Translations under genes and position numbers: made by a program
The notes under the pieces: model-generated
What the model saw: the letters and a program-made list of their open reading frames with translations, nothing else
What the model was told of the DNA's origin: nothing
Database searches by the model: none
From: Anaerotignum sp.
Lineage (GTDB): Bacteria; Bacillota; Clostridia; Lachnospirales; Anaerotignaceae
DNA length: 64,000 bases
Assembly: GCA_020024455.1 (NCBI GenBank)
Contig: JAHHTU010000004.1
Span: 1-64,000, forward strand
Direction: 5' to 3'
Shown here: piece by piece, positions 25,367 through 33,624 of the stretch
Numbering within the stretch: position 1 is the stretch's first letter
Layout: each line of letters opens with the position of its first letter

Positions 25367-26452
25367 ATGGAGGTGATTACCATACTAACATCTATTATTA
25401 TTTCATTGATTGTGATTGGTGTTTTGGTGATTGTGCATGAATTTGGGCATTTTATCGTTGCCAAAAAATCAGGTATTTGGGTAGAAGAATTTGCTGTGGG
25501 CATGGGCAAGAAGATTTGCTCCAAACAGTGGGGCGAAACAGAATATAGTTTGCGATTGTTTCCTTTGGGTGGCTTTTGCCGTTTGCATGGCGAAACCGAA
25601 GAAGGAGAAATTACAGACCGCTCTTTTTTGAGTAAATCCGTTTGGGTAAGAATGGCAGTTATGGCGGCAGGGCCTGCGATGAATTTTTTGATGGCATTGG
25701 TGTTGATATTTGGTTTGAGTGCAACAGGGTATATGATTCAGCCCACTGTATCCACTGTCATGGACAACTCGCCCGCACAAAATATCGGTTTGCAAAAAGG
25801 GGACGAAATTTACCGCATCAATGGCAAAAGGATTCATATTTATGAAGAAATGCAAGCTATGATGTTAAAAAATGGCGGTAATCCCATCAATTTGGAATTC
25901 AAAAGAGATGGGAAATTGTATGAATATCAAATTACACCGCAATATAACGAAGAAAGTAAAAATTATTTGGTTGGCTTTACCCCAACCATTGAAAATGGTC
26001 TGTTTGCAAAAAAAGTAGACGGATATGATACGGCTACGGTTTTGGAAACGATACGTTACAGTTATTTTTCGATGATGAACTATGTCAAAATGACGGCAGA
26101 GGGATTGGTGCGTGTGTTTACCATGCAAGCCTCCCCCGATGAATACGGCGGCCCGATTTCCATTGTCAAAGTGGTGGGGGACAGCTACGCCTCCGGTATG
26201 ACATATGGTTTTGGTGCGGCATTGCAAAATGTCATTTATATTGCGGCAGTGTTAAGTGCAAATTTGGGTGTTTTGAATTTATTCCCAATCCCCGGTTTAG
26301 ACGGTGGCAGAATATTGCTGTTGTTGATTGAAATATTACGCAGAAAGCCCATGCATCCCGAAACAGAAAGCAAAATATTGTTTGGTGGTTTTGTGTTTTT
26401 GATGGGATTTATGGTGTTTGTGATGTATACGGATATTACAAAACTATTTTGA
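25367..26452 (+). CDS. rseP: Site-2 intramembrane metalloprotease (RseP/RasP)
   Basis: This 361-aa membrane zinc protease cleaves anti-sigma factors or signal-peptide remnants within the bilayer. The zinc motif VHEFGHF lies in the first helix and the third zinc ligand is in PIPGLDGGRI near residue 310. A PDZ domain (about 125-200, GLQKGDEIYRINGKRI) sits between. The start is unclear. ATG 25367 has no binding site upstream, while a perfect GGAGGTGAT (25369-25377) points to an in-frame ATA at 25382. Confidence 0.92.
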   Translation: MEVITILTSIIISLIVIGVLVIVHEFGHFIVAKKSGIWVEEFAVGMGKKICSKQWGETEYSLRLFPLGGFCRLHGETEEGEITDRSFLSKSVWVRMAVMAAGPAMNFLMALVLIFGLSATGYMIQPTVSTVMDNSPAQNIGLQKGDEIYRINGKRIHIYEEMQAMMLKNGGNPINLEFKRDGKLYEYQITPQYNEESKNYLVGFTPTIENGLFAKKVDGYDTATVLETIRYSYFSMMNYVKMTAEGLVRVFTMQASPDEYGGPISIVKVVGDSYASGMTYGFGAALQNVIYIAAVLSANLGVLNLFPIPGLDGGRILLLLIEILRRKPMHPETESKILFGGFVFLMGFMVFVMYTDITKLF

Positions 26453-26477
26453 AAAGACTGTGCAAACAGTCTTTTTT
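26452..26477 (+). terminator. Rho-independent terminator of the pyrH-rseP operon
   Basis: AGACTGT (26455-26461) and ACAGTCT (26466-26472) with loop GCAA, an A-tract before and six T after. Confidence 0.85.
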
Positions 26478-26479
26478 AT

Positions 26480-26508
26480 TTGATTTTGCATTGGAAATCC
26501 AGTAAAAT
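26480..26508 (+). promoter_or_regulatory. SigA-type promoter of the radical SAM gene
   Basis: TTGATT (26480-26485) and TAAAAT (26503-26508) with a 17-base spacer. Confidence 0.6.
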
Positions 26509-26535
26509 AAAGGTGTAGAATACAAGAAAGGATAG

Positions 26536-27693
26536 ATGATATTGGAACAGGTTTTTCAAGTTGGGCCTATTCGTCCACCGAGTGAAGCAAACAGTTTGCT
26601 CTTGCGTGTGACAGAAAACTGCCCTTGGAATCAATGTAAATTTTGTATGTTATATAAAAAGAATGATTTTCATACACGCCCTGTGGCAGAGATTAAAAAA
26701 GATATTGATGTGATGGCGGAATATCGTGACCGTATTTTGCAACATAAAACAGGGGACGATTGGCATATGCCTGCCTTACAGGCAGAGTATCTGTCTTTGT
26801 CGTCGGAAGATGCCATGATGTGTTATCAAATGGTGTTTCGTTGGCTGACAGAAGGAGGTAGTCAGGCAATATTTTTGCAAGATGCGAATACGATGGTATT
26901 AAGACCGGAATGGTTGATTGAAATTGTTTCGTATGTCAAAGAGCGTTTTCCGGAAATACAAAGGATTACATCGTATGGTCGGGCAAATACATTGGCAAAA
27001 ATCTCAGAAGCGGATTTTCGGGCACTGCGGGCGGCAGGGCTTGACCGTATTCATTCCGGTTATGAGTCCGGTTCTGATAAGGTGTTGCAAATGATTGCAA
27101 AAGGGGCAACACAAGAGGAGGAAATCATTGGCGGCAGAAAAGTCAGAGATGCAGGCATCGAATTATCCATCTATTTTATGCCAGGGGTAGGCGGAAAAGC
27201 ATTGTCAGAAGAAAATGCCATAGAAACCGCAAAAGTCATCAATGCAGTCAACCCTGATTTTGTCAGATTGCGTACATTTGTATTGCGTTCCGGCTCTTTG
27301 ATGGAAGATTTGCGACAAAGTGGGCAATATGCAGAGCCGACAGATATGGAAAAATTGAAAGAAATCAGGCAAATGATTGCACATATTGACCCACAAAAAG
27401 CAAATGGTACGTTAACCAGTGACCATATCATCAATTTGTTGCAACAAGTCAATGGTAGTTTGGATAGGGATATTCCGTTTATGTTGTCTTATATTGATAC
27501 CTTTTTGCACTTGCCGGAATTGGAACAACGAAAGTATCAGTTGGCACGCCGTATGGGATTTCCTTTGGATTGGAAACAGATGTATCGCTTGCGGGAAAGT
27601 GACATGGCACATATTACCGATTTGGCAAAAAATATCGTGGACGAAAAACAATGGGAAGCATTGTTGCACAGTTATACAGACCGCTATATTTGA
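26536..27693 (+). CDS. Radical SAM protein with a CX4CX2C cluster motif
   Basis: This 385-aa protein has a radical SAM barrel in residues about 18-230. The cluster-binding segment is RVTENCPWNQCKFC (C29, C34, C37), a CX4CX2C spacing rather than the common CX3CX2C. GLDRIHSGYESGSDKVLQMI and SIYFMPGVGG are further barrel strands typical of the superfamily. The C-terminal 130 residues are helical with no motif I know. ATG 26536 is given, but TTG 26542 is better spaced from AAAGGA. Reaction unknown. It is next to a Cys-rich small membrane protein. Confidence 0.85.
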   Translation: MILEQVFQVGPIRPPSEANSLLLRVTENCPWNQCKFCMLYKKNDFHTRPVAEIKKDIDVMAEYRDRILQHKTGDDWHMPALQAEYLSLSSEDAMMCYQMVFRWLTEGGSQAIFLQDANTMVLRPEWLIEIVSYVKERFPEIQRITSYGRANTLAKISEADFRALRAAGLDRIHSGYESGSDKVLQMIAKGATQEEEIIGGRKVRDAGIELSIYFMPGVGGKALSEENAIETAKVINAVNPDFVRLRTFVLRSGSLMEDLRQSGQYAEPTDMEKLKEIRQMIAHIDPQKANGTLTSDHIINLLQQVNGSLDRDIPFMLSYIDTFLHLPELEQRKYQLARRMGFPLDWKQMYRLRESDMAHITDLAKNIVDEKQWEALLHSYTDRYI

Positions 27694-27709
27694 AAAGAGG
27701 TGAATATCA

Positions 27710-27898
27710 ATGACAAAAATGGATATTGTCACAAAATTGATACCGGTGATACTGGCTATGGGTATCATATGGTATAATATGAGAAGAATCAGAAAAAATA
27801 TGAATGCAATGAAACAGGAACATTGTGGTGGTTCTTGTCAGGGGTGCGCACATAGTGGCTCTTGTGGCAGTGACACAAAAGAAAACAAAGAAGATTGA
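27710..27898 (+). CDS. Small Cys-rich membrane protein, FeoB-associated type
   Basis: This 62-aa protein has one N-terminal membrane helix (about residues 7-23, IVTKLIPVILAMGIIWY), a basic stretch and a cysteine cluster CGGSCQGCAHSGSC. This resembles the small FeoB-associated Cys-rich proteins usually encoded after feoB. No feoB is in the window, so the iron-transport link is only by resemblance. It starts at ATG 27710 after AAAAGAGGTG, 17 bases from the radical SAM gene, and probably shares its transcript. Confidence 0.7.
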   Translation: MTKMDIVTKLIPVILAMGIIWYNMRRIRKNMNAMKQEHCGGSCQGCAHSGSCGSDTKENKED

Positions 27899-27915
27899 GC
27901 AAGGGAGGAATTTTG

Positions 27916-28977
27916 ATGAAAAAACAACAAATAACAGCTTTGTTTTGCGGTATGGCATTGCTGATGGGGACAGTGCCTGCCTATGCAGAAGAACAAACGA
28001 TTGCAGTGACACTCAATGGAGAACCCGTTGTTTTTGATGCACAAAAACCCATGATACAAAATGATATCACATGGATTCCGTTGCGTGGTGTATTGGAAAC
28101 TATGGGGGTAGATGTGGCTTGGAACAGTGATACCAAAACCATTACGTTGACAGAAGCGGACAAAGTTGGGATACTGACCATGGGAAGTGATGTTTTTCAG
28201 GCAGGCAACAAAGAAGTCAATATTGCCGCACCTGTGCAAAATTTCAATGGTTCTGCGATGATTCCCTTGCGTACCGTGTCTGAATATTTTGGTGCAGATG
28301 TCAAATGGGACAGCCAAACCAGAACGATTGCCATTACAAAACAGCCGCCTATACAGTATTTGACAGATGCGACATACAAACAAGCGGCAAAAAATGAAAA
28401 TGGTGACATTACCGTTTTTGCAACTGCGGTGTATCCTGTTTTGACAGCAGAAGTACCGGAAGAAAAAAGAGATGAAGTCAATGCAGCCATTACAAAAAAA
28501 GTAAAAGAAGCCGTAGACACTTATGTGGAACAGGCAAAAAAAGAGAAAGAACAAACAGATGCAGACGGTAATATCATAAAACGTCAAATGGTGATTTCTT
28601 ATGAAGATGTATATTATGGAAATGGTGTACTTTCTTATCTGATGGTGGCAAAAGAATACCAAAATCATACCAATGGCAAAGATGTGGGATTTGGTATAAC
28701 ATTCAATTTAACAAGTGGCAAAGAAATGAAATTGGCAGAATTGATGCCTGCATCAAATGGAAGTGCTGAACGAAAATATCTTGCAAAAATTTTGCAGGAA
28801 GATGTCAGAAAACACCCTACAGCATATATGGTGGACGCCATTACAACATTGGATAATCCGGAAACAAAACTGGGATATTATGTCAAAGATGACAAAACAT
28901 TGACAGTATTTGTACAACCGGGTACTGTGAAAAAAGAAAAAGAGGGGATTGTCAAAGTTGACATCACAAAATCGTGA
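27916..28977 (+). CDS. Secreted protein with copper amine oxidase-like N-terminal domain and DUF3298-like region
   Basis: This 353-aa exported protein has a signal peptide at 1-25 (ending VPAYA). It then carries two copies of the copper-amine-oxidase N-terminal motif: WIPLRGVLETMGVDVAWN and MIPLRTVSEYFGADVKWD, each followed by a T-I-T/A-I strand. These domains are common surface-associated modules in Clostridia and do not bind copper. Residues about 160-350 resemble the extracytoplasmic RsiV/DUF3298 domain. It starts at ATG 27916 after AAGGGAGG. The precise role is unknown. Confidence 0.8.
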   Translation: MKKQQITALFCGMALLMGTVPAYAEEQTIAVTLNGEPVVFDAQKPMIQNDITWIPLRGVLETMGVDVAWNSDTKTITLTEADKVGILTMGSDVFQAGNKEVNIAAPVQNFNGSAMIPLRTVSEYFGADVKWDSQTRTIAITKQPPIQYLTDATYKQAAKNENGDITVFATAVYPVLTAEVPEEKRDEVNAAITKKVKEAVDTYVEQAKKEKEQTDADGNIIKRQMVISYEDVYYGNGVLSYLMVAKEYQNHTNGKDVGFGITFNLTSGKEMKLAELMPASNGSAERKYLAKILQEDVRKHPTAYMVDAITTLDNPETKLGYYVKDDKTLTVFVQPGTVKKEKEGIVKVDITKS

Positions 28978-28981
28978 TAAA

Positions 28982-29019
28982 AAACAGGTATGTATTGCAA
29001 AATACATATCTGTTTTTTT
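28982..29019 (+). terminator. Rho-independent terminator
   Basis: ACAGGTATGTATT (28984-28996) pairs with AATACATATCTGT (29001-29013, one G-T pair), then seven T. Confidence 0.85.
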
Positions 29020-29083
29020 GTAGAAAAATATGTGTAAAATTTGTTTTAATTGCATAAAAATAGAAAAACCATATAAAAATGTT

Positions 29084-29112
29084 TTGCAAATACAAAATGG
29101 CAGTGGTACAAT
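29084..29112 (+). promoter_or_regulatory. SigA-type promoter of the 5'-nucleotidase gene
   Basis: TTGCAA (29084-29089) and TACAAT (29107-29112), spacer 17. Confidence 0.6.
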
Positions 29113-29157
29113 CAAACTGCAACAGTTAATATTGTATACATGATAAGGAGGGGTTGT

Positions 29158-31110
29158 ATGAAACACAGTAGAATTTTATCCGCAGTGTTATCCACAGCAA
29201 TGGTGTTTGGTTTGGCTGTACCTGCATTTGCCAATGAAACCAATCAAAATGACTTAAAAGGGAAATTGGTGGTATTGCACACAAACGACATTCATGGCTA
29301 TTATGACACAACCGAAACATCTATCGGTCTTGCGGGTGTTGTTGGCTTGAAAGAGTATTATAAAGCACAGGGAGCAGATGTCATTTTGTTGGACGCAGGT
29401 GACTTCTCACAAGGTACTACATTGGTAAACCATGAAAAAGGTATCAAAGCAGCAAAATATTTGGCAGCAGCAGAGTATGATGCAGTCACATTGGGAAACC
29501 ATGAATTCGACTTTGGATTTGATGCAGTAAACAAAAATGCAGCATATCTCAAAGAAGCAGGCGTACCTGTGTTGGACGCAAATATTTTGAAAAAAGGTAC
29601 ACAAACACCATATTTTGATGACAACTTGGTGATTGAAACAGAAGGCTTGAAAGTTGGCGTGTTTGGTTTGGATACACCGGAAACACAAACAAAATCCAGT
29701 CCAAGCAGTGTCAAAGACTTGACATTCTTAGATGAGCAGGCAATGTTTGATTGTGCACAAAAACAAGTGGAAACATTGGAAGCAGAAGGCTGCGATTATG
29801 TGATTGCCATTACACACTTGGGCGTAGATGATGAAAGCAAAGGCAGACGTTCCATTGATTTGGCAGAACACGTAAAAGGCATTGACTTGATTGTAGATGG
29901 CCATAGCCATACAGAAATGGACGGCGGTCAAATGGTTGGCGAAACCATGATTGTAAGTACCGGCTCTTATTTGAAAAACGTAGGCACTGTTGTGGTGGAT
30001 AAACAAACACAACAAGAAACTGCAAAATTGATTCCTGCGGAAGGCTTTGCAACAAAATACAAATACGATGAAACATTGAAAAAAATGGTTGATGATGACA
30101 AAGCCCAAATAGATACTTACTACAACGGCGTATTTGCAACAAGCAATGTGGATTTGAACGGACAAAAAGACCCCGGTGTCAGAACAGAAGAAACAAACTT
30201 GGGTGACTTTACCGCAGACGCTTACTTGTATGCAGGCAGAGAATATGCAAAAGCAGAAGGCTTGGACTTGAATGTGGATATCGCATTGTCTAATGGTGGT
30301 GGTATTCGTGCAAGTATTCCAAAAGGCGAAATCAGTATGAATACATTATATACTGTATTCCCTTATGGCAATTCATTGGTATTGGTAACCGTAACAGGCG
30401 AACAGTTGTTGGAAATCCTGGAAGCATCTACATTTGCAACACCAACAGCAATCGGCGGTTTCCCTCAAATTGCAGGTGCATCTTACACCATAAATACAGC
30501 AGTGGAATATGTAAACGGAAAACAATATCCAAATTCCACTTACTTTGCTCCCGCAAATCCAGGTAGCCGTGTTACCATTCATGAAGTGGGTGGCAAACCT
30601 TTTGATTTGAAAGCAAATTACACAGTGGCAGTCAATGCATTCCAAGCAGAAGGCGGCGACACATACTATACTTTGACACAAGGTTCTTATATCCAAGATA
30701 CCGGCTTGACAGATGCAGAAGTTTTGATTTCTTACGTAAAATCTTTGGACAATGTCATCGGAGAAGAGTATGCACAGCCACAAGGCAGAATTAAAATTGT
30801 TTCCGAACCGGTAGAAAAGCCACAAACAGAAGTACCAGAAGAAAAACCCGAAACACCTGTACAGAAACCGGAAGTACCTGCAAAAGATGTACAACCGGAA
30901 AAACCTGTGCAAAAACCGGCAGAACAAAAAGATGTCCCTGCGGCGAAAATGTATACCGTAGTGGCAGGCGATAACCTTTGGAAAATTGCGAAAAAAGAAT
31001 TGGGCGATGCTACAAAATGGACAAACATCTATGAAGATAACAAAAATGTCATCTCCAATCCAAATAAAATTTCCATCGGTCAAAAATTGGTTATCAACAA
31101 AGTAGCATAA
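29158..31110 (+). CDS. Secreted 5'-nucleotidase/metallophosphatase with C-terminal LysM
   Basis: This 650-aa exported enzyme should hydrolyse extracellular nucleotides or UDP-sugars to nucleosides. A signal peptide occupies residues 1-25 (VPAFA). The dinuclear-metal motifs are HTNDIHG, DAGDFSQG, GNHEFDFG, AITHLG and DGHSH. The 5'-nucleotidase C domain (about 330-520) contains SNGGGIRASIPKGEIS, and FPYGNSLV follows. A Pro/Glu/Lys-rich linker leads to one LysM domain at the end (YTVVAGDNLWKIAKKELG) that should bind peptidoglycan. The start at 29158 is set by AAGGAGGGG. Confidence 0.94.
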   Translation: MKHSRILSAVLSTAMVFGLAVPAFANETNQNDLKGKLVVLHTNDIHGYYDTTETSIGLAGVVGLKEYYKAQGADVILLDAGDFSQGTTLVNHEKGIKAAKYLAAAEYDAVTLGNHEFDFGFDAVNKNAAYLKEAGVPVLDANILKKGTQTPYFDDNLVIETEGLKVGVFGLDTPETQTKSSPSSVKDLTFLDEQAMFDCAQKQVETLEAEGCDYVIAITHLGVDDESKGRRSIDLAEHVKGIDLIVDGHSHTEMDGGQMVGETMIVSTGSYLKNVGTVVVDKQTQQETAKLIPAEGFATKYKYDETLKKMVDDDKAQIDTYYNGVFATSNVDLNGQKDPGVRTEETNLGDFTADAYLYAGREYAKAEGLDLNVDIALSNGGGIRASIPKGEISMNTLYTVFPYGNSLVLVTVTGEQLLEILEASTFATPTAIGGFPQIAGASYTINTAVEYVNGKQYPNSTYFAPANPGSRVTIHEVGGKPFDLKANYTVAVNAFQAEGGDTYYTLTQGSYIQDTGLTDAEVLISYVKSLDNVIGEEYAQPQGRIKIVSEPVEKPQTEVPEEKPETPVQKPEVPAKDVQPEKPVQKPAEQKDVPAAKMYTVVAGDNLWKIAKKELGDATKWTNIYEDNKNVISNPNKISIGQKLVINKVA

Positions 31111-31119
31111 TCAAAATAA

Positions 31120-31160
31120 AAAGAGAAATTCTCATTTTTTGGGAATTTCTCTTTTCTTTT
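31120..31160 (+). terminator. Rho-independent terminator
   Basis: AAAGAGAAATTC (31120-31131) pairs with GAATTTCTCTTT (31143-31154), followed by CTTTTT. Confidence 0.85.
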
Positions 31161-31193
31161 TGGGTATTCTATGGATATTGCATTTGTTATGAC

Positions 31194-31262
31194 TTGCAGG
31201 AATTTGAAAATGTGATATAATAATGAAATTCATAGAAATTCATACAAATGTAATCAATTTGT
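31194..31262 (+). promoter_or_regulatory. Promoter and repeat-bearing leader of the SLH/CAP gene
   Basis: TTGCAG (31194-31199) and TATAAT (31216-31221) are 16 bases apart. Just downstream a 10-base direct repeat, GAAATTCATA, occurs twice in tandem (31225-31244), then an inverted pair ACAAAT/ATTTGT (31244-31249, 31257-31262). These could be regulator sites or leader structure. Confidence 0.45.
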
Positions 31263-31300
31263 AATGTATGTTTACGATTTTGAAAAAAGGAGTTGGTTTT

Positions 31301-32887
31301 ATGAAACGGGTAGCAGGTGTGACAGCGGCACTGATGCTTGCTATGCAAATGCGTGTGGTGGGGTATGGTGCAGTTACAAACAATGCTTCCGCATGGGCAG
31401 TTCCGCATATCCAAAAGGCTGAGGCATTGGGACTGGTGCAGAATGATTTGTTGCAAGATGCAAAGGCAGCTATCACAAGACAGGAATTTTGTCATATGAT
31501 GATACAATTTTATGAAAAAGTAACGGGAAAAACAGCTGAACCTGCGGCAGAAAATCCCTTTGCAGATTGTGCAGACGAAGATGTTTTGGCAGCATATGGA
31601 TTGGGGATTGTTTCCGGCATAGAACCAAATTATTTTTATCCACAACGTACACTCACAAGAGAACAGATGGCGATTATGATGGTGCGTACATTGGAAGTAT
31701 GCGGCGTGGATATGCTTTCTTATGCAAAATATAATCCCTTTACAGATACCAAAACATTAAACAAAAATGCAATCAAACATATCAATAAAGCCTATGGTGC
31801 AGGTTTGATTTCCGGATATGATGCAAAAACATTTGCACCGAAAAAAGCATTGTCCGTACAAGAGGCAGTGGCAACATTTGTGAGCAGTTATCAATTTTAT
31901 GAAACAACAAAACAATCCATACCTTCTGCACAAAAAGCAGAACAGCCAAAACAGGAAGCATTGAAACCACAACAGCCAAAAACAGAAGAACCAAAGGCAG
32001 AACAACCAAAGGCGGAACAACCAAAGGCGGAACAACCAAAACAGGAAGAACCAAAATCACAAAAACAAGAAATACCACAAGCAACTGCAACCAATGAAAT
32101 TCGTTTGGGTGATAAAACCATTGTAATGGGACAAACCACAGAACAAATCAAAGCAACATTTGGCGAGCCAACCAGAATAGACAAAAACATGGAGGGCAAA
32201 GAAAGATATGTGTATGCAAATGATTGGAAACAATATTTCTTTGTGACATTTGAAAATGATATGGCTGTGGAATTGTTTACACCAACAGAAAATTTTGTAT
32301 GCCAAGATGCAAAAGGTGGTATGCAGTTGGAACAATTATCCGACAACTATCGTTTGAGCAGTATTGACAATTTTGCAAATATGGAAAATGATGATGTGGT
32401 TGTCAAATTACCCGTAGACCATCAAAATGTGGTGCGTGGATTGTTGGTACAAACAAAAGCATATGCAAAAACAGAACATTTTACAGAAAGTTTGGATAGT
32501 GCCACACAGGCATATTTGCAGGCAGAAGCAAAAGATTTGGTGCAGGCGATACGTGCAAAAGAAGGTGTACCTTTGTTGGTAAGTCATGAAAAAATGGATT
32601 TGGTAGCAACTGCACACAGCGAAGATATGGCAAAAAATAATTATTTTGCGTACAACAGTCAAAATGGTACAACTCCATTCCAAAGAATGCAGGCAGAACG
32701 ATTGCAGTTTCATACTGCAACAGAAGTCATTGTAAAGCATAGGGGGGAAATTCCACAATTATATACAGCGTTGTTGCGTGTTCCGGCAAAACAAAATACC
32801 GTTGCGGACAGCCATATGACACAAATGGGAGTCGGCATTGGAAATCAAGGAAAAACAGTATATTTGACCATTGATTTATCAAATTAA
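31301..32887 (+). CDS. S-layer-homology protein with CAP (SCP/PR-1) domain
   Basis: This 528-aa exported surface protein has a signal peptide at residues 1-24. Three SLH repeats follow (about 30-75, 85-135, 145-195; for example NPFADCADEDVLAAYGLGIV and AYGAGLISGYDAKTF) and should anchor it to cell-wall polymer. Next comes a Pro/Lys/Glu/Gln linker (about 205-260) containing near-perfect PKAEQ repeats. A CAP-associated N-terminal domain (about 265-400, GQTTEQIKATFGEPTRID) precedes a CAP domain containing HSEDMAKNNYFAY. ATG 31301 follows AAAAGGAG. Its binding or enzymatic role is unknown. Confidence 0.88.
   Translation: MKRVAGVTAALMLAMQMRVVGYGAVTNNASAWAVPHIQKAEALGLVQNDLLQDAKAAITRQEFCHMMIQFYEKVTGKTAEPAAENPFADCADEDVLAAYGLGIVSGIEPNYFYPQRTLTREQMAIMMVRTLEVCGVDMLSYAKYNPFTDTKTLNKNAIKHINKAYGAGLISGYDAKTFAPKKALSVQEAVATFVSSYQFYETTKQSIPSAQKAEQPKQEALKPQQPKTEEPKAEQPKAEQPKAEQPKQEEPKSQKQEIPQATATNEIRLGDKTIVMGQTTEQIKATFGEPTRIDKNMEGKERYVYANDWKQYFFVTFENDMAVELFTPTENFVCQDAKGGMQLEQLSDNYRLSSIDNFANMENDDVVVKLPVDHQNVVRGLLVQTKAYAKTEHFTESLDSATQAYLQAEAKDLVQAIRAKEGVPLLVSHEKMDLVATAHSEDMAKNNYFAYNSQNGTTPFQRMQAERLQFHTATEVIVKHRGEIPQLYTALLRVPAKQNTVADSHMTQMGVGIGNQGKTVYLTIDLSN
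31991..32041 (+). repeat. Tandem 15-base repeat in the SLH/CAP linker
   Basis: The unit CCAAAGGCGGAACAA occurs three times in a row (31991, 32006, 32021; first copy has one A for G) and starts a fourth time at 32036. It encodes PKAEQ repeats and is a likely site of copy-number variation. Confidence 0.85.
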
Positions 32888-32893
32888 ACGATG

Positions 32894-32923
32894 AAAAAAG
32901 GATATGTAACATATCCTTTTTTT
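32894..32923 (+). terminator. Rho-independent terminator
   Basis: GGATATG (32900-32906) and CATATCC (32910-32916) with flanking A-tract and seven T. Confidence 0.8.
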
Positions 32924-32932
32924 ATTTTTGTT

Positions 32933-32962
32933 TTGACAAAGCGGAAATATCTGTGCTATAAC
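32933..32962 (+). promoter_or_regulatory. SigA-type promoter of comEB
   Basis: TTGACA (32933-32938) and TATAAC (32957-32962), spacer 18. Confidence 0.65.
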
Positions 32963-32994
32963 AGGAAAGAATGCAGTACAGAAGGAGGATATAT

Positions 32995-33447
32995 ATGAGA
33001 GCAAGTTGGGACGAATATTTTATGGAAATTGCAGAAATTGTCAAAACACGTTCTACCTGTTTGAGAAGACAGGTGGGAGCGGTGATTGTAAAAGATAATC
33101 GTATCATTACCACAGGGTATAATGGAGCACCAACAGGATTGATGCACTGTACAGATATGGGAGGCTGTGAACGTGCCAAATTGGGTGTTCCCTCCGGAGA
33201 ACGGCATGAACTTTGCAGAGCGTTGCACGCAGAACAAAATGCCATCATACAAGCGGCAAAATTGGGGGTTTCCACAGATGGCGGCACCATATACATTACA
33301 TTGCAACCTTGTGTGATTTGTGCAAAAATGCTCATCAATGCCGGTATCACACGTATTGTACATAAAGGCGAATATCCGGACGAATTGTCAAAAAAAATAT
33401 TGGCAGAAGCCAATATTGAAGTGGTGAAAATGGAAATCGTTTCATAA
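32995..33447 (+). CDS. comEB: dCMP deaminase / ComE operon protein 2 family
   Basis: This 150-aa zinc deaminase converts dCMP to dUMP for thymidylate synthesis. The zinc site is formed by CRALHAEQNAI, with the catalytic Glu after His, and LQPCVICAKMLINAG. VGAVIVKDNRIITTGYNG is the family N-terminal strand. The ATG at 32995 after GAAGGAGGA is preferred over in-frame starts in the promoter region. It is a single gene with its own promoter. Confidence 0.92.
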   Translation: MRASWDEYFMEIAEIVKTRSTCLRRQVGAVIVKDNRIITTGYNGAPTGLMHCTDMGGCERAKLGVPSGERHELCRALHAEQNAIIQAAKLGVSTDGGTIYITLQPCVICAKMLINAGITRIVHKGEYPDELSKKILAEANIEVVKMEIVS

Positions 33448-33495
33448 GGGTGTTCGCTTGGATAACCGAACAGAAAACAATCTGTTTTTGTATAA

Positions 33496-33561
33496 AAATC
33501 AAATAAAAATAAAAACCATGACGAAAAAAGAAACGAATGTTCTCATGGTTTTATTTGATTT
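33496..33561 (+). terminator. Long imperfect hairpin between comEB and ftsK
   Basis: AAAACCATGA (33512-33521) pairs with TCATGGTTTT (33543-33552). An outer stem AAATCAAATAAAA (33496-33508) can pair with TTTTATTTGATTT (33549-33561). It probably ends comEB transcription. The right arm overlaps the -35 box of the ftsK promoter. Confidence 0.6.
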
Positions 33562-33583
33562 GTGGTATTTTTTGCAGTATAAT
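33555..33583 (+). promoter_or_regulatory. SigA-type promoter of ftsK
   Basis: TTGATT (33555-33560) and TATAAT (33578-33583), spacer 17. The -35 box lies in the arm of the preceding hairpin. Confidence 0.65.
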
Positions 33584-33624
33584 ATGATATTGATATTGAA
33601 TTTTGTATTTCGAGGTGAAGGGAT

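Noticed and set aside
27710..27898. Part of a feoAB iron transport operon
   Set aside because: The small protein resembles FeoB-associated Cys-rich proteins, but neither feoA nor feoB is present in the window.
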